From DATJFQ01 sp035492775 (GTDB lineage Bacteria > Acidobacteriota > Vicinamibacteria > Vicinamibacterales > 2-12-FULL-66-21): a stretch of DNA of 64,000 nt. Below, one piece after another: positions 1 through 8,134 of the stretch. Each line of letters opens with the position of its first letter. Positions within the stretch are counted from its first letter, which is position 1. The stretch covers positions 1 through 64,000 of the forward strand of contig DATJIW010000063.1 of NCBI GenBank assembly GCA_035492775.1, read 5' to 3'. The position numbers and the translations under genes were made by a program. The notes beneath the pieces were generated by a model. It was not told the DNA's origin. It saw nothing but the letters and a program-made list of their open reading frames with translations, and searched no databases.

Positions 1-2382
1 GGCATCGGCTTGCGTCGCCTTCAGCTCGACGCCGACGTGATCAACCTGCTGCCACGGGAAGGGCACGCGATCACGCCGTTCCGAGCCTATCTGCAGCAGT
101 TCGGCTCACTCGATCAGCTGTTCGTGGTGTTCACGGCGGGACAAGGCCATCCAATCGCCGACTACGCCGACCAGATCGACGCGTGGATCAAAGCGCTCCG
201 CGCCGTGCCGGAAATTGAATGGGTGGACGCGGGCGTCGCCGGTCCCGATCGCGACTGGCAATGGCTCGTGGACCACCAGCTGCTGCTGTTGCGGGGATCC
301 TCGCGGGACGCGGCGCTCGCGCGCCTGAGACCTGACGGCATGGCACGTGCGCTCGAATCATCGCGCAACCTGCTCTCGGTGCCGTCGTCGCAGGTGCAGC
401 AGCTGGTCAGCCACGATCCGCTGGACTGGCTCGGACTCCTGCGCCAGCAACTGGGGGGCGCCCGCGCCGGCATGTCGCTCGGGTTGAGCGAGTCTGGCTA
501 CGTATCCAAAGACGGCCGGCAGCGGCTCGTCATCGTGAAACCACGGCGGCCGCCGTTCGACACGGCCTTCTCGCGTCAACTGCTCGACAGGTTGGACACG
601 ACCGGGCGCCAGTTCCAACGGCCGCTCGACACTGGAGACAATGACGCACCACCGGCTATGACCGTGGAGTACGCCGGCGGACACGTGATCGCGCTCGAGA
701 CCGAGTCGCTCGTGAAACGCGAGAGTATCTGGAACAGCGTCGGTTCGCTCGCGTTGATCCTGCCGCTGCTGCTCGTCGTGTTCCGAAGCGTGTGGCTGTT
801 CTCGGCCGGTGCGCTTCCGTCCATGGCGTCGCTGCTCGTCGTGCTCGGGCTGCTGGGTTTCACCGGCGTCAAGCTGTCGGCCGCCGCAACGGGATCGGCG
901 GCGATGCTGCTCGGGCTTGGCGTCGATGGTGTGGTGCTTCTGTACGTTGCCCACCGCCTCGCGCTCGCGGACGGGCGAACCGGATCCGAGGCGATCGCCG
1001 CGCTCGCAAGTCCTTCGGCCAGCATGCTCGCCGGCATGCTGACGACAGCGGCGACGTTTTACGGCCTGGTGTTCGTGGACTTCCCCAGCCTGCAGCAGCT
1101 CGGACTGCTCATCGGACACAGCATGGTCGCGTGCGGCGTCCTGACGCTCATTCTCGTTCCGGCGCTCCTGCCGGACCGCGTGCGCGCGGACGATCGACGG
1201 TCGCTGCTCGAGTGGCCGGGATTCGCGAGATGGATCGCCGCGCGGCGGGTGCCCCTCCTCTGGGGCGCGGCGATATCGACTCTCGCGCTCGGCGCTGCGG
1301 CGACTCGCCTGCACATAAACGCATCGCTGGAGCGATTGAAGTCCACGACTCCCGCCGCCGTGCGCGAGGAGCAGATACGGCGCGAGTTCGGACTGCCCTC
1401 AAACGTTTTCATCGTCCTCCAGCAAGGTCCGGACCTGCAGCCCCTGATCGAACAAAACGAACACCTCGTCGCGATGCTCCGAGAGCAGGCACCCGGCCTG
1501 GCATTCGATGCGGGCTCGTCGCTGCTCCCTTCGGACGCGGCACAGCGGCAAGCACGCGAAGCCGTCCGGACCCAGGCGCCCGACCCGCGGGATGCGGCGG
1601 AACTCGTGGCTGCCGGAGCCCGGAACGCCGGATTCGCGCCTTCCAGTCTGCAACCGTTCGTCGCTCGACTGCCGGCGCTGCTGGATCCGCACGCGCACCT
1701 GGCTTACTCGGATTTCGACCGTCACCAGCTTGGCGATCTGATTCGACGCTTCATCGTGCAGTCGCCGGAGGGATGGACACTGGCCAGCTACGCCTTCCCG
1801 GCAGACGCGGCGCAGCGCCGCGCACTCGAAGCGGCGGTCGCCGCAACGGTGGGCACCAGCCTGACCGGCCTGACGCTCGTGAACGAGGAACTCGCGGCGC
1901 GGTTCCTGCCGCAATTCGGACGGGGACTCGTCGTCGGTTCGATCGTGGTGCTCCTGTTGATCCTCGCGATGTTTCGCGACTGGCGCCTCAGCCTGCTCTC
2001 GACGCTGCCGACCATCGTCGGTCTCATCTGGGCTGCCGGCCTGCTCGCGATCTTCGGCGTGTCGCTCGATCTCTTCGCGGTGTTCGCGGTGGTCACGTTC
2101 GTCGGGATCGGGATCGATTACGGCATTCACGTGGTGCACCGCTATCAGGACACCGGCGACCCGGCGGAAGCCGTGTCGCACCTTGCCCCCGTCATCGCCG
2201 TCGCGGGGCTCATCACGCTCTTCGGCTACGGCACTCTCGTCTCCTCGAGCTATCCTCCGCTCCGTTCGATGGGTGTCGTGTCGATCGTGAGCGTCATCAC
2301 GCTGGTGCTGGCGTCGCTCGTCATCCTGCCGGCTCTCCTGCCGGCAGCCGCGATGCGGGAACCGGCGCGCCTCAATCGATGA
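1..2382 (+). CDS. MMPL/RND-family lipid exporter (5' end outside window)
   Basis: Inner-membrane RND superfamily exporter of the MMPL/HpnN type, which uses the proton gradient to move lipids or hydrophobic molecules out of the inner membrane. The reading frame is open from base 1 (Gly-Ile-Gly, then a TTG at 10), so the first transmembrane helix and true start lie upstream. About 793 residues are visible: a periplasmic loop (to about 235), a block of helices containing GLGVDGVVLLY, a second periplasmic loop, and a second helix block with GIGIDYGIHVVHR, the paired acidic-residue helices of the family. The stop overlaps the next start as ATGA, so it is translationally coupled to the glycosyltransferase. 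The neighbours (GT2, LpxL-like acyltransferase, hotdog dehydratase) fit an aryl-polyene-like or other acyl-lipid locus. Substrate unknown. Confidence 0.85.
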   Translation, partial: GIGLRRLQLDADVINLLPREGHAITPFRAYLQQFGSLDQLFVVFTAGQGHPIADYADQIDAWIKALRAVPEIEWVDAGVAGPDRDWQWLVDHQLLLLRGSSRDAALARLRPDGMARALESSRNLLSVPSSQVQQLVSHDPLDWLGLLRQQLGGARAGMSLGLSESGYVSKDGRQRLVIVKPRRPPFDTAFSRQLLDRLDTTGRQFQRPLDTGDNDAPPAMTVEYAGGHVIALETESLVKRESIWNSVGSLALILPLLLVVFRSVWLFSAGALPSMASLLVVLGLLGFTGVKLSAAATGSAAMLLGLGVDGVVLLYVAHRLALADGRTGSEAIAALASPSASMLAGMLTTAATFYGLVFVDFPSLQQLGLLIGHSMVACGVLTLILVPALLPDRVRADDRRSLLEWPGFARWIAARRVPLLWGAAISTLALGAAATRLHINASLERLKSTTPAAVREEQIRREFGLPSNVFIVLQQGPDLQPLIEQNEHLVAMLREQAPGLAFDAGSSLLPSDAAQRQAREAVRTQAPDPRDAAELVAAGARNAGFAPSSLQPFVARLPALLDPHAHLAYSDFDRHQLGDLIRRFIVQSPEGWTLASYAFPADAAQRRALEAAVAATVGTSLTGLTLVNEELAARFLPQFGRGLVVGSIVVLLLILAMFRDWRLSLLSTLPTIVGLIWAAGLLAIFGVSLDLFAVFAVVTFVGIGIDYGIHVVHRYQDTGDPAEAVSHLAPVIAVAGLITLFGYGTLVSSSYPPLRSMGVVSIVSVITLVLASLVILPALLPAAAMREPARLNR

Positions 2383-3050
2383 ACGTCCACGCCCTCGTCC
2401 CGGCGCACGACGAAGCGCAGACGATCGCTGCGGTTGTCGGCGGACTCCTTGCCGTGGTCGACGCCGTTACGGTCGTTGACGATGGGTCGACGGATTCGAC
2501 GGGCGACCTGGCGCGTGCGGCGGGCGCGGCGGTCATCCGCCAGCCGGTAAAGAGCGGCAAGGGCACCGCGGTCCGCGCCGGCCTTGCAGCCATTCTTTCA
2601 ACAGACTGCACGCATGTGCTGCTGGTCGATGGTGACCTCCAGCATAGGCCTGACGAATCGCGGCGGCTCATCGACGTCGCGCGCGCGAGCGGCGCCGCGC
2701 TCGTGATCGGCGAGCGCCAGTTCGAGCGCGGCCGGATGCCCTGGTCGCGGTACCACGCGAACCGGATTGGAAGCCGGGCGCTGTCGGCGTTCGTCGGCGT
2801 CCCGCTCGCGGACACGCAATGCGGCTTCCGCTTGTTCGATGCCCGCGCGCTGCGGGGACTCCGGCTCACCGCATGCGGTTACGAGATCGAGACGGAAATG
2901 CTCGTCAAGGTGCGTCGCCGAGGGGGCACCATCACCTGCACACCAGTTTCCGCCGTCTATAATGGGCGGCCGAGCCGGCTTCGTCCCGTCCGCGACACGA
3001 CCAAGACATGCTTCCTCGCCGTGTATTACAGGTACCTCGAACGGCTCTAG
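2379..3050 (+). CDS. Glycosyltransferase family 2 (dolichol-phosphate-mannose-synthase-like)
   Basis: Cytoplasmic GT-A fold glycosyltransferase of 223 residues that would transfer a sugar from a nucleotide donor to a lipid acceptor. The N-terminus shows the family hallmark PAHDEAQT (8-15), then VVDDGSTDS (32-40) for nucleotide binding and DGDLQHRP (84-91) as the DxD-type metal site. There is no membrane segment, so it is the soluble short form. The start is the ATG that overlaps the exporter stop (ATGA); a much longer upstream extension in this frame is antisense-like and ignored. The 3' end overlaps the acyltransferase by 43 bases, so exporter, GT2 and acyltransferase are a tight operon. Confidence 0.85.
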   Translation: MNVHALVPAHDEAQTIAAVVGGLLAVVDAVTVVDDGSTDSTGDLARAAGAAVIRQPVKSGKGTAVRAGLAAILSTDCTHVLLVDGDLQHRPDESRRLIDVARASGAALVIGERQFERGRMPWSRYHANRIGSRALSAFVGVPLADTQCGFRLFDARALRGLRLTACGYEIETEMLVKVRRRGGTITCTPVSAVYNGRPSRLRPVRDTTKTCFLAVYYRYLERL

Positions 3051-3994
3051 GCACGCCGCCCTCCGACGTCTACCCGCGGCGATGGACGCTGCACGGCCTG
3101 AACAACGGCCTGATCTTCCGGTTGACTTATCACGGCGTGCGACGGCTGCCTCGCGCCGTCTCGTACGCGATCGGGAACCTCGGTGCTTCGCTGGTCGCGC
3201 GCTTGTCGCCGCGGAGCACGGCGGCGATCGTGGACAACCTGCGGCCGATCTTTCCCGGGCAATCCAAGGAGGCGCTCGCCCGCCGCGCCCTCGACACCTA
3301 TCGCAGCTACACACGGGACGCGGTGGATTTCATCCGCGCGCTCGACGACGCGGATGTCGAGGACGCGTTCGAGTTCTCCGAGGAGACATTCCAGCGCGCG
3401 ATGGGGCTGCAGGCGCGCGGACGCGGCGCGATTCTGGTCACAGCGCATTTCGGGAACTGGGAGGCCGGCAGCCTCTTGATGACACGCGCGCTTCACGTTC
3501 CGCTTACCGTCGTCGCCATGCGCGAGGCCGACGACACCGTGAACCGGATTCGCAATGAGATCCGCGCCCGAATCGGGATCGACACGATCGAAGTCAGGCA
3601 GTCGCTGGACACGGCGCTCCGCATCCGCCGGGCGCTCGCGCAGAATCGCTTCGTCGCGCTGCTCATCGACCGTCATATGGGACGTGACCGCGTGCCGGTG
3701 ACGCTGTTCGGCCGCTCGGCGTGGTTTCTCCGCACACCGTTGCTCATGGCCGCGCTGACCGGCGCGCCGATCGTCGTGACCTCAATCGAGCGCTGCGGCC
3801 CGGGGCGGTTTTTCGCGACGATGAGCGGACCGATCGAGATGCTGCCCGGTGTATCGAAAGACGAATGGATACTGGACGCGGCGCAGCAGATTGCCGACGA
3901 GATCGCCGCACGCGTCAGGAAACGCCCCGAGTGCTGGTATCACTTCTATCGATACTGGGATGCCCAGCGCGACGACTATCGCGGGCTCGAGTAG
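3008..3994 (+). CDS. Lipid A biosynthesis acyltransferase-like protein (LpxL/HtrB family)
   Basis: Membrane-associated lysophospholipid-type acyltransferase, 328 residues, close to the usual 300-320 for LpxL/LpxM. The catalytic HX4E motif is HFGNWE (147-152), with a following LIDRHMGRD block that also matches the family. LpxL-like enzymes add a secondary acyl chain to lipid A; related members act in aryl-polyene and phosphatidylinositol-mannoside synthesis. The start lies 43 bases inside the GT2 gene with no other ATG before residue 131, although a non-ATG start slightly downstream is possible. It is the last gene of the rightward operon and its 3' end overlaps the convergent DUF2062-methyltransferase gene by 19 bases. 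The pairing with a GT2 and an MMPL exporter suggests glycolipid assembly rather than ordinary lipid A. Confidence 0.8.
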   Translation: MLPRRVLQVPRTALGTPPSDVYPRRWTLHGLNNGLIFRLTYHGVRRLPRAVSYAIGNLGASLVARLSPRSTAAIVDNLRPIFPGQSKEALARRALDTYRSYTRDAVDFIRALDDADVEDAFEFSEETFQRAMGLQARGRGAILVTAHFGNWEAGSLLMTRALHVPLTVVAMREADDTVNRIRNEIRARIGIDTIEVRQSLDTALRIRRALAQNRFVALLIDRHMGRDRVPVTLFGRSAWFLRTPLLMAALTGAPIVVTSIERCGPGRFFATMSGPIEMLPGVSKDEWILDAAQQIADEIAARVRKRPECWYHFYRYWDAQRDDYRGLE

Positions 3995-5178
3995 CCGATC
4001 CGACGGCCCGTCACCGGCGGGATCGCTCTCCTCGCGTTTCGCGCATCAGTGCGCTCGTTCAGCGTCGCCTGCATTGCGGGCCGCCTGCCGACGAGGAGAA
4101 CGTTTGCGAATGGAGTGCCGTCCGCGGCTCCCCGGCTCTCGACCTTCAATCCAAGGCGTTCGAGGAGTTCCGTCCACTCGCCCGCCGCCCGAAATGCGAA
4201 CCGCTGACGCCAGTTTCCCGTGACGAGCGCCTTGAGACGGTTGCCGGCCCGCACCGTCATGAAGCCCGCGCGCGCGGCAGCGTCAGCCTCCCGCACGACG
4301 AGTACGCCACCCGGGTTCAGTCGGCCGGCGATTCGCTCGAGCACCTGTTCCTGATCGGCTTTCGAAAGCATATGGAGAACGTCCAGCAGCAATACCGTGC
4401 TGCACGACGGCAGGTCGTAGGCGCGCACGTCGGCGTTGATGATGAGGACGTCCGGCCCGAGCGCCCGCCGCGCCACGTTCGCCGTACGCTCGCGCAGCTC
4501 GACGCCAATCAGACGATCGAATCGGTTCGTGAACGCCTGACCGGAGCGCACCGCCTCGCGGATGGCTGAGAGCGCCAGTCCGCCTCCGCAGCCGAGGTCG
4601 ACGAGCGTTCCTCCGGACGCCAGCGTGCCCTGCTGCAGAATCGCGCGGTAGACGGGGTCGCCGCGCAGCTTGCCGCGAGCGAACTCCCACGCGGTAATGC
4701 CTGCCTGCAGATACGGGTCGCTCGCGCGCCGCCACAACGCGGCAAACGCGGGATCCTCGCCGCGCACGCCGCCGGTCGCCAGGGTCGCAGCGGCGATCGC
4801 CACACCGAGCAGGCATCCCACCAGAACGCTGCCGACCATCAGATCCCCGCCGAACGTCCACGGGTCGGTCGTACGCAGCGACGCGATCGTGAGGTCGTGC
4901 AGCTCGCTACGCCGCATCCACGCGCCCGTTTGCAGTTCCACGAACACGAGGAACGGAGCGAACAGCGGGTTCGAAATATTCGCCGCCAGGTACAACTTCA
5001 GCCGGTTCAGCCGCAGCGCCCAGCCGGCGATCCAGCACAGAATGAGGTGGAAACCGTAGAAGGGAGTGCAGCCGATGAAGACGCCGAGGCCGAGTGCCGC
5101 AGCTTCGCGTCCCGGCCCCTCGCCTTCCACCCGCAGCTCGTAGAAGGTGCGTCGCAGACGGTCGGGCCAGACGCTCAT
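3976..5178 (-). CDS. DUF2062 membrane domain fused to a SAM-dependent methyltransferase
   Basis: A 400-residue two-domain protein. Residues 1 to about 140 are a DUF2062 domain with hydrophobic helices and the typical GCTPFYGFH segment; residues about 155-370 are a class I methyltransferase with motif I VDLGCGGG (193-200) and a post-I acidic residue in GVELRE. It should methylate a membrane-linked or lipid substrate. Standalone DUF2062 proteins and methyltransferases both occur in aryl-polyene and related lipid clusters, so the fusion fits this locus. The start chosen is MSVWPD at 5178, four bases after the dehydratase stop; upstream in-frame sequence is shadow. Substrate not determinable. Confidence 0.75.
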   Translation of the reverse strand: MSVWPDRLRRTFYELRVEGEGPGREAAALGLGVFIGCTPFYGFHLILCWIAGWALRLNRLKLYLAANISNPLFAPFLVFVELQTGAWMRRSELHDLTIASLRTTDPWTFGGDLMVGSVLVGCLLGVAIAAATLATGGVRGEDPAFAALWRRASDPYLQAGITAWEFARGKLRGDPVYRAILQQGTLASGGTLVDLGCGGGLALSAIREAVRSGQAFTNRFDRLIGVELRERTANVARRALGPDVLIINADVRAYDLPSCSTVLLLDVLHMLSKADQEQVLERIAGRLNPGGVLVVREADAAARAGFMTVRAGNRLKALVTGNWRQRFAFRAAGEWTELLERLGLKVESRGAADGTPFANVLLVGRRPAMQATLNERTDARNARRAIPPVTGRRIGYSSPR

Positions 5179-5182
5179 CCGG

Positions 5183-5599
5183 CTATCCGCGCGGGCGAGC
5201 GAGCGTGACTTCGCCTGACGCGACGACGATGCCGTCCGCGCGTACGACGCCTTCGATCTTGAACAACCCGGCGATTGTCCCGGCGATGCGGGCGTCGATT
5301 TCGAGCGTGGCGCCTGCGCCGGCCGCTGCCGGAAACTTGCAGGGGCCGAACGCGGCAACGCGCAGCGGAATGGGCGCACCTCCGGATCCGGATACGGCGG
5401 CGATCCCCCCCGCCTGCGCAATCATCTCCACGAGGATGCAGGCGGGAATGATCGGTTGGTCCGGAAAATGACCGTCGAAGAAGAAATCGCCCGCACGCGT
5501 CCGCCGCAGCGCCCGGCATCGGACGCCGGGAACCACCTCGGAGACTTCATCCAGCAATCGCATCGGAGGCTGGTGCGGCAGCGCGTCGATGTAGTTCAT
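5183..5599 (-). CDS. FabZ-like hotdog 3-hydroxyacyl-ACP dehydratase
   Basis: Short hotdog-fold protein (138 residues) of the FabZ/aryl-polyene dehydratase type, which removes water from 3-hydroxyacyl-ACP during chain building. The active-site helix reads GHFPDQPIIPACILVEMIAQ (43-62), with catalytic His44 and Glu58 in place; the usual PGVL is PACIL here. The start is the ATG at 5599 (MNYIDALPHQPP), which matches the family N-terminus. It is co-directional with the DUF2062-methyltransferase gene four bases downstream and divergent from the radical-SAM gene. Its presence beside an acyltransferase and exporter suggests a dedicated acyl-chain pathway rather than housekeeping FabZ. Whether a matching ketosynthase lies left of the window cannot be seen. 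Confidence 0.8.
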   Translation of the reverse strand: MNYIDALPHQPPMRLLDEVSEVVPGVRCRALRRTRAGDFFFDGHFPDQPIIPACILVEMIAQAGGIAAVSGSGGAPIPLRVAAFGPCKFPAAAGAGATLEIDARIAGTIAGLFKIEGVVRADGIVVASGEVTLARPRG

Positions 5600-5666
5600 C
5601 GAGGCCAGAAGTATACGTGTCGCGCAAAGTAAGATGCTATATTTCGCGCGCGTGGTAATTCGTTCG

Positions 5667-7553
5667 ATGAACGTATGGAGGCCACTCGAAGTGGCGGTGT
5701 CAGGAGCAGCGCGGCTGCTCTGGCCCGGACTGCAGGCGCTGAACACCCGGGTTCCCGCCTCTTCGTTTCACCCCGACTGGGCTCCAGGCCCGCTCCTCAA
5801 GAGCCGCGAACGCACGAAACCTCCTCTCGGCTGGCCACGACAGACCGATTCGCTGTGCCCGACCTGCGTTCGTCGGGCGCGGCAGCGCATCCTCGACGGC
5901 GAGCAGTCGATTGAAACGCTCGTGAAGACGCACGTTGCCGAAATCCCCGCGACGATTCTCGAGCGCGACGGAAATGTGCTCATCGAAAAGACCTGCCCTG
6001 AGCACGGGACGTTCACCGATACGCTCGCGATCGATCCTGCGTTCCTGCGGCGGATGGAGTCGCTCTATCCGGGCCGCGACTACTCCGCGGAAGCCGGCTC
6101 GCTTCACGACCACGGCACGTCCTCGATCCGCTACGGCCGCGGCGCGGTGCTCACGATTGACCTGACGAACCGCTGCAACATGATGTGCGATCCGTGCTTC
6201 ATGGACGCCAACCAGGTGGGCTACGTGCACGAGCTGACGCTCGATGACGTCAAGCAGCTGCTCGACGATGCGGTCACGATCAAGCCGAAGCGCCAGATGT
6301 CGGTGCAGTTCTCGGGTGGCGAGCCGACGATCTCACCGATCTTCCTCGAGGCCGTGCGCTACGCGAAGCAGGTGGGCTATTTCAGCGTGCAGGCTGCGAC
6401 CAATGGAATTCGGTTCGCGCAGGATGCCTCCTTCGCACGGCAGGCCCACGACTCCGGCCTGCGCATTGCGTACCTGCAGTTCGACGGGATTGGCGAACAC
6501 GCGAACGCTCACCGCAAGGTGAAGAATCTCTTCGACGTGAAGCTGCAGGCGATCGAGAACCTGCACGCGGCGGGCATCGACGTCTGCCTGGTCGTGACCA
6601 TCGTGAACACCGTCAACAACGACCAGATCGGTCCGATCGTGCGGTTCGCGCTCGACAACTGCGAGAAGATCAGCTTCGTCTCGTTTCAGCCCGTCTCGTT
6701 CACCGGCCGCGACGAAGACATCTCCGATGCCGATCGGCACGAGCGCCGCTACACGCTCTCGCATCTCGCCCGGGACCTGCAGCGTCAGACCGGGGTCACC
6801 GAGCCCCTCCGCGACTGGTTCCCCCTGTCGGCATCCAGTGTCTTCTCGGACGTGACCGATCTGCTGCAGGGTCCCGGGACCGATTGGGGCACGCTCAAGT
6901 GCGGCTGCCATCCGAACTGCGGCGTCGGCACCGCGTTCATGGTCAGCAAGAAGACGAAGGCCTGGGCACCGGTGTCGGCGTTCCTCGACATCGATCGCAT
7001 GATGAGCGATGCGCGCACGATTGCTGACACGGCGCGCGGACCGCTCCTCACGAAGCTGCAGACGGCGCTCAGCCTGCTCCGCAACTACTCGCCGTCGAAA
7101 GTGCCGTCAGGCTTCAGACTGATCGATCTCGTGAAAAAATACGACAAGCAGAGCGGCGGGCAGCTCGGCGGCATCGGCGCCCCCGTTGGTGCCGACCGCA
7201 AACAGGATGAGTGGCTGGTGCTTTTCGTTGCCGGCATGTGGTTTCAGGACCTGTGGACGTACGACTTCCGGCGCACGGAAATGTGCATCATCCCGTACGC
7301 GACGCAGGCCGGTGAGATCTCGTTCTGCGCCTACAACACCGGCGTCGGCTGGCGGCAGATCGTCGAGAACATGCACAAGAACGCGACCGTCGCCGAGTGG
7401 TATCGCGAACACGGAAAGCACCCTGTTTACGCAAATCCGCGCAAGGAGGTCCCACTGCCGCCGGGGTCGATTGCCGTGTCCCTGAAAGTGCCGCGCGATG
7501 GCCGGCTGGTCGAGTGGAGACCGGCGCCGGCACCGGTGGATCGTCCGGCGTGA
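5667..7553 (+). CDS. Radical SAM protein of the tetraether synthase (Tes/MJ0619)-like family
   Basis: About 628 residues. An N-terminal metal-binding knuckle has LCPTC (Cys64, Cys67) and KTCPEHG (Cys110), as in the rubredoxin-like site of MJ0619-type enzymes. The radical-SAM cluster motif is CNMMCDPC (Cys170, 174, 177; CX3CX2C), preceded by the family signature TIDLTNR and followed by FSGGEPT. Further cysteines in CGCHPNC and in EMC...FCAY near the C-terminus look like auxiliary cluster ligands. MJ0619 and relatives join lipid tails to make tetraether lipids; bacterial relatives are candidates for membrane-spanning lipids. The NGCPxxCGLC-type segment expected between knuckle and core is absent. 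Start is uncertain: ATG 5667 is preferred because a TATATT box overlaps the alternative ATG at 5634. Exact reaction is inferred. Confidence 0.75.
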   Translation: MNVWRPLEVAVSGAARLLWPGLQALNTRVPASSFHPDWAPGPLLKSRERTKPPLGWPRQTDSLCPTCVRRARQRILDGEQSIETLVKTHVAEIPATILERDGNVLIEKTCPEHGTFTDTLAIDPAFLRRMESLYPGRDYSAEAGSLHDHGTSSIRYGRGAVLTIDLTNRCNMMCDPCFMDANQVGYVHELTLDDVKQLLDDAVTIKPKRQMSVQFSGGEPTISPIFLEAVRYAKQVGYFSVQAATNGIRFAQDASFARQAHDSGLRIAYLQFDGIGEHANAHRKVKNLFDVKLQAIENLHAAGIDVCLVVTIVNTVNNDQIGPIVRFALDNCEKISFVSFQPVSFTGRDEDISDADRHERRYTLSHLARDLQRQTGVTEPLRDWFPLSASSVFSDVTDLLQGPGTDWGTLKCGCHPNCGVGTAFMVSKKTKAWAPVSAFLDIDRMMSDARTIADTARGPLLTKLQTALSLLRNYSPSKVPSGFRLIDLVKKYDKQSGGQLGGIGAPVGADRKQDEWLVLFVAGMWFQDLWTYDFRRTEMCIIPYATQAGEISFCAYNTGVGWRQIVENMHKNATVAEWYREHGKHPVYANPRKEVPLPPGSIAVSLKVPRDGRLVEWRPAPAPVDRPA

Positions 7554-7581
7554 GCGTGCGGGTGCGCGGCAGCGGCCGGGC

Positions 7582-7615
7582 AAAAGAAGGGGCGAGCCGT
7601 CGCCCGCCCCTCTTT
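7582..7615 (+). terminator. Hairpin terminator after the radical-SAM gene
   Basis: GC-rich inverted repeat just after the stop codon: an AAAGAAGGGGCG arm pairs with a CGCCCGCCCCTCTTT arm across a short loop, ending in a T-containing tail. It lies between convergent genes and could stop transcription in both directions. Confidence 0.5.
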
Positions 7616-7659
7616 GTTGATGCTGAAGTCTAAGTTCTGACGCCTGCCCCGAACTCCGA

Positions 7660-7971
7660 CTACTCGACTTCTTTTTCCTGGGTTTCTTCCGCTGCGATGC
7701 GGAGCGAGCGCAGGAATCGGCGGTCGTTGGCGCTGATCTCGAAGGGACGGCGCTCCTGCCGGGCGAGCGTTTTCGGCTGCGGCTGCATGCGCGCGAGCGT
7801 GCCGGGCTGGTTCCGGCTGACGAACCCAATCACCGCCTCGAGGGAAATCTTGAGCTCGAACCCGGCTGCGCGCGCCTTTTCGCGGCACGCCTCCAGCCGG
7901 GCGTCCTCAGCAACAGCGGCCGCAATGGCATCGGACAGCTCTTTGGCGATCCGGTTCATGACGTCATCCAT
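7660..7971 (-). CDS. Small conserved protein of unknown function
   Basis: A 103-residue soluble protein with no recognised family. It begins MDDVMNRIAKEL and has a helical N-terminal half rich in Ala/Glu, a short conserved-looking block (FELKISLEAVIGFVSR) and a basic linker with a highly acidic C-terminal tail (EETQEKEVE). The start at 7971 is set by a strong ribosome-binding site (GGAGGAGG) six bases upstream. A near-consensus minus-strand promoter lies at 8106-8134, giving a leader of roughly 130 bases. No signal peptide or membrane helix. It is divergent from the mutase gene. Function unknown. Confidence 0.7.
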   Translation of the reverse strand: MDDVMNRIAKELSDAIAAAVAEDARLEACREKARAAGFELKISLEAVIGFVSRNQPGTLARMQPQPKTLARQERRPFEISANDRRFLRSLRIAAEETQEKEVE

Positions 7972-8105
7972 TCGAGACCTCCTCCACGGCCGCCGGAGCT
8001 GGGAACCGGAGGCACGCCCCGATACGTCTGCCGGTGCGGGAACGCGGCAGAGTCCGGGCGCAAATTTAAGCATATGAATGGGTTGGAGCGCGGGAACGCA
8101 CGTTC

Positions 8106-8134
8106 ATTGTAAACTCGTGCACTGATCCTGTCAA
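8106..8134 (-). promoter_or_regulatory. Near-consensus sigma-70 promoter for the small protein gene
   Basis: Read on the minus strand: TTGACA (8134-8129), 17-base spacer, TACAAT (8111-8106). This is a full -35 match and a five-of-six -10 match at ideal spacing. It points at the gene ending at 7660 and its -35 box overlaps the first base of the mutase start codon, so the two divergent genes may interfere. Confidence 0.6.

Noticed and set aside
2958..2963. TATAAT inside the GT2 gene as a promoter for the acyltransferase
   Set aside because: There is no -35 box at proper spacing and the genes overlap tightly, so a separate promoter is not needed. A chance match is likely.
5634..5666. Upstream ATG for the radical-SAM gene
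   Set aside because: It overlaps a TATATT box and has no ribosome-binding site; ATG 5667 is preferred, though neither start is proven.
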